Shown here: positions 54,636 to 63,525 of the stretch, one piece after another | Position numbering within the stretch: the first letter of the stretch is position 1 | How the letters are laid out: each line of letters begins with the position of its first letter | Assembly (NCBI GenBank): GCA_930367215.1 | Contig: OV884056.1 | Span: 87,059,285-87,123,284, forward strand | DNA: 64,000 nt | Direction of reading: 5' to 3' | Source: Pollenia angustigena | Taxonomy: Eukaryota; Arthropoda; Insecta; Diptera; Polleniidae | Position numbers and translations under genes: made by a program | Notes under the pieces: model-generated | What the model saw: only the letters and a program-made list of their open reading frames with translations | What the model was told of the DNA's origin: nothing | The model's database searches: none

Positions 54636-55095
54636 CAGTGTTTACGGCTCGAAATGTCTAAGCATTCTAAACAAAACATTGTAAAACCAAAAACAAATTG
54701 GTTCGATCCAGCACTATTTTTTTGTGTAAAAATCGAATCCTATAATCGTCATTAAGGAAAAGTTTATTATTCATACGATTTCCGTATGACGTGCTAAATT
54801 CCCAATTTTTCATATTTGACAAATACACTGAAATTTATTGTTGAGGGAAATCGTATTAATAATAAACTTTGTATTCCCGAAAATAACTTTGATAAAAGTT
54901 TATTTAATTTCTTTATTTTTACTGGTGTTCAAGACGAATTCGCTACAGTTGGTGGCATTACTACAACAATCCAAAAATAACAGAAGCAACAGAAGTTTTT
55001 TGCATTGCATTGTTAGTGTTTACGGTTCGAAACGTCAACCATTTCAAAACAAAACTTTGTTAAACCAAAACCAAAAACAAATTCGTCTTGCTGGT
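54636..55095. repeat. diverged direct repeat pair
   Basis: 54636-54715 and 55013-55095 both read AGTGTTTACGGyTCGAAAyG, followed by CAAAACAAAAC-type and AAACCAAAAACAAATT blocks. An AAGACGAATTCG motif at 54931 is inverted relative to AATTCGTCTTG at 55080, hinting at a foldback unit. Includes the inverted repeat at 54759. Confidence 0.5.
54759..54870. repeat. 25-bp inverted repeat enclosing an R3 copy
   Basis: AAAGTTTATTATTCATACGA (54759) continuing TTTCC pairs with 54846-54870 at 24 of 25 positions. The loop (54784-54845) is almost exactly the R3 block also found at 34855. This may define the true short form of R3, or be a hairpin formed at an R3 insertion. Confidence 0.7.
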
Positions 55096-55566
55096 GTTTT
55101 ATAAAGTCAAACTCACCCATTTCTCTGTAAGAGAGACGTAAAACTACATAGGTAATACCCAGTAACAACTTTTAAGGTTTTTGGAAGCAAGCGAAGTACA
55201 TAAGCAGCAGAGAAGCGAATACATACCATGGAAGTGAATTTTTAATTTCAGTAAATTAAAATGATTGAATAATTTCGCATTATCCTGTAGAAGTAAGCAG
55301 GTTGTAAGTGAATAATTGAAATCATTATTTAAAAAAAAATTCATGAACAAAGTTCTAAGTGCTTCTGTTATTCCTTTACATGGAAGCAGGTTGTATTGCA
55401 ATGATTTCAAAATGTGTTTTTATGAGCATTCCCAAAATATTACCACACAAAAAAATTTAAATTTTTACGCTACGCAATCAGTCTTCAAATTGTTTTTTTT
55501 TTTAGAAGAGAGGACAACAAGTAGTGCTTCCAAGTGTAAATGCGCCATATAAAAATCATGCCTCTT

Positions 55567-55620
55567 GTAAGCAGGTTTGTAAGGTGGTATTGTGCTTCTC
55601 TCCCTTACAAAACTGCTTAC
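55567..55620. repeat. 17-bp hairpin
   Basis: GTAAGCAGGTTTGTAAG (55567-55583) pairs with CTTACAAAACTGCTTAC (55604-55620), one G-T mismatch, loop of 20. Another GTAAGCAGGTTGTAAG lies at 55294, so the motif is locally repeated. Confidence 0.6.
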
Positions 55621-55969
55621 CAGTAAAAATTTTGTCGAGAGGAGCAAATGATGGAAGAAACAACATGCCGTGAACTATACCCAAGATGCGCTCAAATATT
55701 TGCAAGTAGCTGAAAATTGAACTTTAAAATTGTTGATAGAGGCCCTAAAGGGTCTGATAACTCCTATTGCTCTAGATTTCAGACCGAACTTAAATACTTT
55801 CGTTTATTATGAAAGCCTTAAAAATTGGTTAACATCGGTGATTCGATTTGTATTACAGTTTTATTTAACGTGAATTCTATATCGGATGTTCAGGTAAGTT
55901 GTTAGGTACATATATAAAAGGTCCGCAACCAATCCAGGTTAAATCCATTGGTTTAAAAATATATATCGG

Positions 55970-56076
55970 AGATTACAGGAGTGTTTAAAGTTTAAACACT
56001 CCTGTAATCTAAATTTAAACGCTCAGGACACCAAAGGTCTGTTTAAACTTTAAACAGACCTTTGGTGTCCTGAGCG
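55970..56076. repeat. two adjacent perfect palindromes
   Basis: 55970-56010 is a 41-nt perfect palindrome (arms AGATTACAGGAGTGTTTAAA, one-base centre). 56020-56076 is a 57-nt perfect palindrome (28-base arms starting CGCTCAGGACACCAAAGGTC, one-base centre). Both centres are built from TTTAAA on either side of a single base. No mismatch in either. They are separated by only nine bases (AAATTTAAA). Confidence 0.92.
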
Positions 56077-56795
56077 AACTTAGAAACTTTTCTTTAAAAC
56101 TAAATTAAATGAGAATCTTACTTTTAAGTCTAATCTCCATTATTTTTTTAATACTAACATAGTTCCCACTGTACGCAGTGTTGTTGTTAGTGTTATTATT
56201 GTTTCTACTACTTTTCTTTTAATTTAGTGTGTAAGAGCATTTTGACCACTCTTTTGTTGCTGTTCGATGATTTTATTACAAAACAAAAACTTAAAAAAAA
56301 AAACAAAACACAAAACATTTTGGTCACTGACCTTTATTTTCTGTTTATGTGTGTGTGTGATGTTTTCTACACTCATTCAAAACAAAATCAACAGCAATAA
56401 CAATAACCAAGCAGCACAACCAACCATCCGTCCATCCAACAACTATTAATTTTAACCATTTCTATCTAACAACAACAATAAATAAATTAAAATAACTATT
56501 CATTCGTCTAACCATCCATCCATCCATACAAATTAAATAAACTGTATTAGAAATTATACATAGAAGAAGAAGGTGTGTTTTTGTCATCAATGTTGTGTTT
56601 TGTAATCATATTTTTGTATGAGTGTGTTTTCGTTTGTGTATAAATTTGTATGGATTTTGAGTATGTGTTCCACTTTTTTTTAAGTTTTTTGTTGTTGCTT
56701 CTGTTTTGTTTAAAAATATTTTTGTTATTTTTCCCCAGCGTTGCCACTAGTATAACCAAAACTTACACAACTTTTGGTTCTTATTATTAAGCAAA

Positions 56796-57535
56796 AAACA
56801 AGTAAGAAAATTAAGCCAGTCCAGCCCGAGCATTTCATATCCTACACCATAGTACCTACATATATACATAAAGGCAAATTTTTGAGAGTGTATTATATCT
56901 GGGACCCATGGCCATTCATGGGCCCGGCAAAACAAAATTATGTCATGAGGTTAAGATTCATATGAGGTTGCGGGTTCGATTCCCGCCAGATACTCTGGCT
57001 TCGATCCTGCAGACAAGCGAAGAGCTTCGTGGGATTAGCTTAGAAAATTAAAAATTTGTTAAAAAAAAAAAATTACCTAAATACCAACATCAGATTTGTT
57101 CGTCTTAAAGCGACTTTGGAATTTATATGGGACATACAGTCACTTTTAAACATACCAGTACAAAATTTTGTTAGGGCATACCTACTAAATTTTATTAAAG
57201 GTATCGTCATTTATAAGGCAGCTATGGCATTTAAAGATATTTTTGGGAGTGGATTTAAAAAAACAAATTGGTAGGATGATTTATGTCGCAATAAAATATC
57301 TTTAAGCCAAATTAAATATAAATACATTAAGAAATATGTAACAAATTTCATCAAATCCAAGGTTACAAGGACATACCATGATAGACCAGATAGATGCCAG
57401 TCAGACGGACAGCATAAGAACGAATCAGAAAGTGATTCTGAGTCGATCGCTTTACTAAAAGGTGAGGCTTGGGTTCAAAATTTAACAAAAATGTTTAAAA
57501 TTTGTATGCAGTGCATTCCTAAAAGATTTATTTAG
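56796..57535 (+). repeat. dispersed repeat R2, copy 3, interrupted by a SINE
   Basis: It starts AAACAAGTAAGAAAATTAAG and has the CCTACACCATAGTACC and GGGCCCGGCAAAACAAAATT blocks. Its 3' region (57395-57450) has CAGTCAGACGGACAGCATAA and GAGTCGATCG, matching 37540-37565. A SINE occupies 56964-57072. Confidence 0.65.
56964..57072 (+). mobile_element. tRNA-derived SINE, 5' truncated
   Basis: GAGGTTGCGGGTTCGATTCC, then the GACAAGCGAAGAGCTTCG body block, GGGATTAGCTTAGAAAATTA and an A run to 57072. The box A region is missing. Inserted in R2 after its AAGATTCATATGA block. Confidence 0.8.
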
Positions 57536-57550
57536 AAAGTGGCAACGCTG

Positions 57551-58486
57551 TTGTTTCCCCAATTCTCTCTCTTTGATTTTTATCTTTTTTTTTTTTGTTT
57601 TCTTCGCTTAACTTTTTTTAAAGATTGGGTTTAAAATTGTTGTTTCTAATTTGGGAATTGTTTGTTGTTTTTAATAAAATAAAAAAATAAAAAAAAGCTG
57701 GTGTTTTTCTGAGAGAGTGTGTAGTAACCCTTTTTATTGTTGCTAATACAGTCATCCAACTTAAATTCGCAAACGATTTATTTGAATTTTCGCTGTTGTG
57801 TGTGCGTGTATTTTTTTTGTTTTGATATATTTTGATAATGAACTTGATTTATATTTTTATTTTTTGCATCGAAAATGTTTAATGACCTTGACCTACTTAT
57901 GTACATACATACAACAACATCCAAAAATAATTATAACAACTCGCAGATGCATACAATAGAAATAAATAATTGGTTACTAATCAGCTTTTGATTATCAGGT
58001 GTTTAAGTTTGATTACACTGAGCACTAAAAAATTTCAGCTTCAAAGACATTAAAGCGAAAAGACTATTTATTAATCTTTTAAAGCCTCTGAAGGGGTATT
58101 TAAAATTGAGCCGATTTTTTCATTCTTTAAAGCCCTTGAACTTTAATTAAGAGTTGTGCAAAATTGGTATGAATTTAATGTTATGGAGTTATTAATTTTT
58201 ACTAAATTTTGCAAAATTTTTTAAACCCATCTTAACAAAGACCCATGAACAACTAAAAACTTTTACGGGTTTTGTAGAGTTAATCGGTGTGCAATTTTTG
58301 TCGGCTTTGAAGTTTAGTTATTTTGTAAAATTTGGTAAAATTTTTATAATTTGATTTTTTAGTGCTCTTGAAGTTTGCCTATTGTTCATCTTAAGGAAAA
58401 TATATTTAGATCTTTGGACCATTTAATCCACAGATGTAGAAAAATTTACATAAGTATTGCCATTTGGCCTAATCTTATAGTGAATC
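57551..58486. other. stretch without recognised genes
   Basis: T-rich with short TTGTTTTT runs. 58030-58400 shows loose repetition of AAAATTT and GAAGTTT motifs. No gene supported. Confidence 0.4.
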
Positions 58487-58714
58487 TTAACCACTAGGTG
58501 GTAAACTATGCGTATACCAAACGCCACTGTGTGCGAGAGCGACCAGCATACGCAGGTAGCCATTGTGTATAAACTCCGCCAGAATTATACACTCGGCCCT
58601 TGTTTTGGAGCTGGACCATTCTAACCTCCGCTGCTTTTGGGAATGGCCAGCAGCATCTGTTGGATAACAGCAGCACACAGAGACTAACCGTCTCACAATT
58701 AGAACTTTCCACAA
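58487..58714 (-). other. GC-richer island with overlapping minus-strand frames, unrecognised
   Basis: Two overlapping minus-strand frames (58487-58714, 75 codons; 58506-58712, 68 codons) cover a locally GC-rich segment that contrasts with the flanks. I recognise no domain in either; the first contains CCCYPTDAAGHSQKQRRLEW. It could be part of an exon, an unknown repeat or a functional non-coding element. The adjacent tandem repeats at 58880 favour a repeat origin. Confidence 0.3.
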
Positions 58715-58879
58715 GTAAAAAGCTCTCTTTAATTTAGGTACTCACTTACCGCGATGTGAGTTTCAACCACAGCCAAAACATGATCCGCAAAGGCATTCCT
58801 CCGTGAAAGAACAAAAGTGCATCTTTCTGTTGAAAAATACATTCTATGAGCGTAGTAGTCTTGTTCTTCTTCGTCATAG

Positions 58880-59300
58880 GCTTTTGACTCTTAGTCCTAA
58901 ACGATTCCAAGTCACACCACTCATCCACTCACTCTTCAAATCACCATCCTAGGATCCTGAATCTCCGTTCTAACCAACTCCAAGTCTCACTCCTCATCTA
59001 CCACACTCCATCAATAACTATCATAGGTTCTTGAATCTTAGTTCCAACCATCCCTAAGTCACACCCTTCATCACCCGTCCATCAACTTTTCTCTCATATA
59101 AAAAATCCAGATTCCTTAACCCTTAATTTACTCATTAACTTCTAGGTCTTCACCACTTCAGTCTTCTCTCCTTCACTACAATTCCCATCATCACCGGTCC
59201 CTCAATTTTTCGCATACTCAAAAAATCCAGCTTTTCGCCGCTTTCTGGATCCTTCAACCCTTCATTCATTTATCGATTACTAGGTCTTAACTACTTCAAC
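58880..59300. repeat. imperfect C/T-rich tandem repeats (~73 bp, then ~117 bp)
   Basis: Three units begin near 58886, 58961 and 59033 and share a GTTCTAACC(A)x(C)TCCAAGTCxCAC pattern. Two larger units begin near 59090 and 59207 and share AAAAAATCCAG, TCCTT(C)AACCCTT(C)ATTxA and CTAGGTCTT(A/C)A. Divergence between units is moderate. Minisatellite-like. Confidence 0.6.
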
Positions 59301-59313
59301 AATCCTCACCCAT

Positions 59314-59514
59314 TTGAGTACCTTAATAAATAAACTTCTTCCAGAAATTACCTCCTCGAGCAGAAAAACAGCTCTTCTCAAGAAAAGTTCGAAAAGAATA
59401 TGCTCTTGCAGGCCTCAACTAATAGTAAGGCTAGTGCCGATGTACCAGGGGCTACTGACTTCCGTGGTGACAGTCTTAGTCTCTGGTCAGCCACGATTTC
59501 AAGAAATCTGTTAA
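59314..59514 (+). other. short open frame next to tandem repeats, unrecognised
   Basis: 66 codons from an ATG, rich in S, L, K and R. No domain recognised. Its first part continues the CTTCTTCC character of the tandem repeats, so it may be part of that repeat region rather than a gene. Confidence 0.2.
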
Positions 59515-59566
59515 TTTTCAATTCCTGCCGAATTCCAGGTATTGGTAAGCTGAGTATACTTTAGGT

Positions 59567-59920
59567 AAGGGCTGTGGAGTAGGAGTTAAAGAGTCGGAGA
59601 TGAGGTTTTTGTCCCAGAGTCTGAGTCGAAGCATCCACAAAACTCGCGATTGCGACTACAAAATTTTTCGGCATAAAAGCTTTAAATAAAAATTTTCTAA
59701 TATTTTCCAAAATAAAAATTCTTCGAAATTGGCGATGTTATATTTAACCATTTAAAAGGTACTGCAAAAAAAAGAATTAAAAGTCAAATAAGGACCAGTC
59801 TGATACAGATTTAGCTTCAACGTAAGAGCAGGAGTCGGAGTTGGAGTTGGACTTAAAAAATTTCAGCGGATGGATTCGGAGTTGGAGTTAGAACTATTTT
59901 CTGACAACTCCACAGCCCTG
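59567..59920. mobile_element. hAT-type MITE, GAGTCGGAG-rich, near-perfect 8-bp duplication
   Basis: The left end is AAGGGCTGTGGAGTAGGAGT and the right end in reverse complement is CAGGGCTGTGGAGTTGTCAG. The flanking octamers CTTTAGGT (59559) and CTTTAGAT (59921) agree at 7 of 8. The interior has multiple GGAGTxGGAGTTGGA repeats near the right end. 354 bp. A truncated relative is at 62864. Confidence 0.78.
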
Positions 59921-59928
59921 CTTTAGAT

Positions 59929-61340
59929 GAACCCTACAAATACCCGGGGGTATACCAATGTAGGCTCCTAAAGTTCGAACATTTTTCAATATTATCTTCA
60001 CGCCAAATGAAAATAGATCATCGAACTATTTTTGCATCGTTAGGAATTGATATATTTAATTTCGAAAGTTCAAAGATGAAAAAATTGTATATTTTAAAAT
60101 AACAATGAAACCTCTCATGACTCTCAAAAGAACTCAACGCTTTCCTTATAGAGAGTTGCCAGGACCAGGAAACAGGCTCCGTCGAAACATGGTTTCCGCT
60201 TAAGGAACGAGATAACACTGTATTCAGAAACTTACGACTTTGTGACTATTGACGGATTTTTTCGCAGGAAACGCTTCTGTTGCCTGCAATATGATCTTTT
60301 GGAAAGATGCTATTGTTCTATTCAACGTGTCAAGTCTCTATATAGATAGTAGTTAGAGAAGAAATACCCAGTAATAATAATTTCCTTGATTAATCTAAAA
60401 GATGTGCATTGCAAAAGTTAATGGTTAATGGAATCTCAGCAAAACAAAATAGTTGTAGTTCGATGGTGTGTACCCGGCTTTAATAGTTTCCTTGCGGCCC
60501 CTTCAGCAACTGTTGTACGATCACATTTTGGTACCAGATTTGCCTTGCAATCAAGCCTGTGATCTCAGAAGGAAAACTCTGGAAAATTGGGTACCCTTCT
60601 ACAAATGTATCGCCTGTAATTGTAAATTTTTTAGAATTGTATATACAAAATGCAAATGAACAAATCGGTTCAATACATTTTGTTAACTATCACTCCCACT
60701 GTGCAGAAAATCAACAGCAACATTACAAAATTAAGGAAACAATTTTACAATACAATCGACTGACAGTTCAAAACTCAAACACGCGCATATTTGGACTTAT
60801 TATTTGCGCTTGAGGTTAAGTGTCTCATCGTCATCATTATGGCAAAAATGATGAATGACAGCAAAGACGATGATGATTTATAAATAACAAAAACTCAAAA
60901 AAGCAATAACAAAAAAAAAAAAAAAAAAAAAAAAATGTTAAGCAAAGAAAAAAAGAAAATTTAATATTTAGATGTATGTTTATGTACAGCATACATCCAT
61001 ACATATGTAAGTATGTAGATACACAGTCTTACAAAAGTTTTCTTTTTAATATAATAATTTTTACAAATTCTGTAGAGAAAATGTTTTTGTTGTTTTTTAC
61101 AAAAACCCTTTAATGGACCGAAGCAAACAAGTTACTGTCATTTGGTTTCTAGAATATTTTAGGAGCTGTATTGATTGATTTTAATGTGTGTTTGAAAAAG
61201 GTTGTATTTGTGTCAGGTCTAGAAATGTTCGATTTGTAAAAATCTTTTTAGAATTTATCTGGGTTTGATTAATTTCAATTTATTATTCAAGCTGTTTCAA
61301 TTATCTTATCATCAGTATTGCTTAACATTTCACATAAAGT
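59929..61340. other. stretch without recognised genes
   Basis: Short frames at 60018-60218 (minus) and 60468-60813 (plus) have no recognisable domain. 60911-60935 is an A25 run and 60965-61015 a TACATA repeat. 60820-60880 holds a loose GATGAT/CATCAT inverted pair. Confidence 0.45.
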
Positions 61341-61344
61341 GAGA

Positions 61345-61424
61345 ATAATTGTAACAAGGAAACAGAAACTGTCAAAATCAGATGACGTTTCGACACCACC
61401 TGTAGTTGAATTCGCCTTATGCTC
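61345..61424 (-). repeat. fragment of MITE family R6, minus strand
   Basis: Minus strand: AAGGCGAATTCAACTACAGG, TGGTGTCGAAACGTCATCTG, ATTTTGACAG. Matches 21414-21455 and, more loosely, the arm of 3942-4076. A TTA follows the element end at 61423. Confidence 0.5.
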
Positions 61425-61504
61425 AACATTATAAATAATAAAAAAATAATAAATGTAAAAGAATTCTATGTTAAACTTTTATTAAAAATTAAAAAAAAAA
61501 TTAA

Positions 61505-62229
61505 TGGGCCGATGTTGAATGTGAATCACACCTAAACGTCAAGTTTTTTCTGCATTTCATTTGACATTTCTCAATTTCTGACGAACTCCATTTGAACCAT
61601 GGAAAAATACACAATCGAGCAACGCGTTAAAGTTATTCAGAATTATTATGAAAATGTGCGCTCAAATCAAAATGCATATTGTGCACTTTGTGATTCAGTG
61701 ATGAGGCACATTTTCACCTCAGTGGATTCGTCAATAAGTAAAATTGCCGTTTTTGGACGAATGATAATCCAAGAGTGATTGTCGAAAAACCAATGCACCC
61801 GCGAAGAGTGAATTTTTGGTGCGGTTTATGGGCTGGCGGCATCATCGGGCCGTATTTTTTTCCAAAATGAGGCCGGTCAGGCAGTAACTGTGAATGGTGT
61901 TCGCTATCGTGAGATGATAACGAACTTTTTATGACTTCTTTCTTTGGGGTTATTTGAAAGAAAAGGTGTACATCGATAAGCCAGCAACAATTCAAGAGCT
62001 AAAGGATGAGATTATTCGGCCCATTAACGGCATAGAACCTCAATTATGCCTCAGCGTAAGCGAAAAGTTGGACCATCGGATGGAGGTGTGCCGCCGAAGT
62101 CGCGGCGGCCATTTAGCCGATATTTTATTCCATACATAATTGTACCATACCAATATTATCATAATAATAATAAAAAGAAATGACAATAATTTTCTAAATA
62201 ATTTGTCAAAATCAAAATCAACATCGGGC
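61505..62229 (+). mobile_element. mariner-like element, internally deleted but little decayed
   Basis: Inverted ends GGGCCGATGTTGAATGTGAA and, in reverse complement, GGCCCGATGTTGATTTTGAT. Coding order: MEKYTIEQRVKVIQNYYENV and RSNQNAYC from the ATG at 61600. Then comes a deletion and LSGFVNK(stop)NCRFWTNDNP, PMHPRRVNFWCGLWAGGIIG and PYFF. After a one-base shift follow QNEAGQAVTVNGVRYREMIT, a second deletion and GYLKEKVYIDKPATIQELKD, IEPQLC and RGGHLADILFHT(stop). Helix-turn-helix and QQDG catalytic regions are missing, so it is inactive. It is the least degraded mariner-like copy here. Confidence 0.85.
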
Positions 62230-62299
62230 CTTAAAATTTATTTGGGAGAATGTAAACTTTAGTAAGTCTGTGTCTAAATGCACGGAATTCAGTACTTAC

Positions 62300-62580
62300 A
62301 AAACACGTACTAGAAGCCAAAAAATATCTCGTTCTTATTTAACTACTAGTAAGTTGAATTGTAAGTATATACTTACCAGAAGCCAAAAAATCACTATTTA
62401 ATATACCTAATAAGTAGTTATTGAGTACGTTACCAGTAAGTAAATTTTCAGTTCTGAAAACAACACAACTAATAAGTAGTTATTGAGCTGATTATTAGTA
62501 AGCCAATGTATGTTCAGTAGTGAAAATAATAGAAGTATTAAGTAGTTGCTGAGGTCCTAAAAATACTTATTGACATTTTC
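62300..62580. repeat. imperfect ~65-bp tandem repeats
   Basis: AATAAGTAGTTATTGAG occurs at 62409 and 62472, with a relaxed version (TTAAGTAGTTGCTGAG) near 62536. Each is followed by an AGTAAG(T/C)- and TTCAGTxxTGAAAA-like segment. AGAAGCCAAAAAATATC/ACT occurs at 62312 and 62377. No coding. Confidence 0.6.
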
Positions 62581-62645
62581 AGAATAATAACAATTGTAAT
62601 GGCAACTACTTACCAGGTAACGTATGAAATAGCTACCATCTATGT

Positions 62646-63094
62646 CAGTGATGGAAAATTGAAATAAGAGTACTTTTTCAACATTTTGGTACTTTTTTAA
62701 ACATTTTTTTGCTCATATCTCAGGCATTTATGGACCGAGATAAATTTCAACTAAATTTTAACAGCAAAATTCTGATGAGGATATCTAATATTAAAATATA
62801 CCAACAAGCAGTGTTGCCATAACCTTTTGATAATAATAAATTTTGTGTAGGCAATGTTGTAAACAGGGCTTTGGAGTCGAAGCTGTAGAGTCGGTGTTAA
62901 GGTTGGCATTTCAGCGGTTGGAGTCGGAGTAAGTACTTTTTGTTGACGACTCAATATTTAAAAAAAATCAACCCTAAATTTCAAAAGAAGAAGCATAACA
63001 AAAAGAGTACTAAAACGGACGTAGGGGTACCGTGGTATTTTTGAAAGGAAAAAGTACTGAAATTAGTACCATAGTACTGAATTTTCCATCACTG
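62646..63094. mobile_element. hAT-type MITE with 8-bp duplication
   Basis: The ends CAGTGATGGAAAATT are identical on both sides over 15 bp. ATCTATGT flanks both (62638-62645, 63095-63102). The subterminal AGTACTTTTT and TAGTACCATAGTACTG motifs resemble those of 9740-10661. It contains a fragment of the GAGTCGGAG-type MITE (62864-62957). 449 bp. Confidence 0.88.
62864..62957. mobile_element. truncated GAGTCGGAG-type hAT MITE, nested
   Basis: CAGGGCTTTGGAGTCGAAGC, then TAGAGTCGG and TTGGAGTCGGAGT. Related to 59567-59920. The matching right terminus is not found, so it is truncated or rearranged inside the host element. Confidence 0.5.
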
Positions 63095-63116
63095 ATCTAT
63101 GTATGTATTACCCTGC

Positions 63117-63429
63117 GGCCACACGATCAAGTTGTTCTTGATAGTCTTTTACATATACTGCTTGTCAAAATTTACATAAATTGAAAGCTGTGACGTAGGC
63201 TGCACACAATTTGTAAGCAATTTACTTTCAAAATGTCATCAAGAAAACAATTTAAAAAGACAAACATGTAATCAGCTGTTCAATTGAAAGTAAAATTGCC
63301 AAACAAATGGAAAGGTGAAATTGAAAGCCATCTCGTGGTCAATTTAAAAAGTGTGAGTGTGTTAGTAAAAAAAGTGAGAGTGTATTGCAAATTGAATGGA
63401 ATTGAAAGGCAAAACTTGATCGTGTGGCC
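63117..63429. mobile_element. MITE with perfect 17-bp GGCCACACGATCAAGTT ends
   Basis: The left end at 63117-63133 is exactly complementary to 63413-63429. Interior motifs (AATTGAAAG, AAGTGTGAGTGTGTT, AGAGTGTATTGC) recur. AAAGTGTGAGTGTATTGC also occurs inside the hAT element at 7845. No clear target duplication. 313 bp. Confidence 0.65.
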
Positions 63430-63485
63430 ACCAAGTTACTAAAAATCAAAAAGTTTTTCCTGAATGCAAATATAAATATAAATTA

Positions 63486-63525
63486 AAATAATACCCTCTG
63501 CACAATTGTGGTGTGGGTATAAAAA
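63486..63525 (+). repeat. R1 end stub
   Basis: ATACCCTCTGCACAATTGTG joins GTGTGGGTATAAAAAA. This resembles the extreme 3' end of R1 (GTGGAGGGTATAAAA), preceded by an inverted ATACCCTC. A deletion relic. A similar ATACCCTTTCCACCTGTGGT stub is at 53825. Confidence 0.5.

Larger units (their letters stand above)
56736..57550. mobile_element. hAT-like element with imperfect 8-bp duplication, containing R2
   Basis: The left end CAGCGTTGCCACTAGTATAA and the right end in reverse complement CAGCGTTGCCACTTTCTAAA share 13 bp. The flanking octamers TTTTTCCC and TTGTTTCC agree at 6 of 8. Most of the interior is R2 repeat. Either an R2 insertion filled a small hAT MITE, or R2 is part of the element. Confidence 0.5.

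Noticed and set aside
58487..58714. Possible host exon on the minus strand
   Set aside because: Two frames compete, no domain is recognised and adjacent DNA is tandem repeat; kept only as an unassigned island.
60468..60813. Two overlapping plus-strand frames with the VPDLPCNQACDLRRK stretch, loosely like a VPDLSCKHAISVSKK stretch at 11590
   Set aside because: The similarity is short and the frames shift; could be an old shared repeat, but not enough to call.
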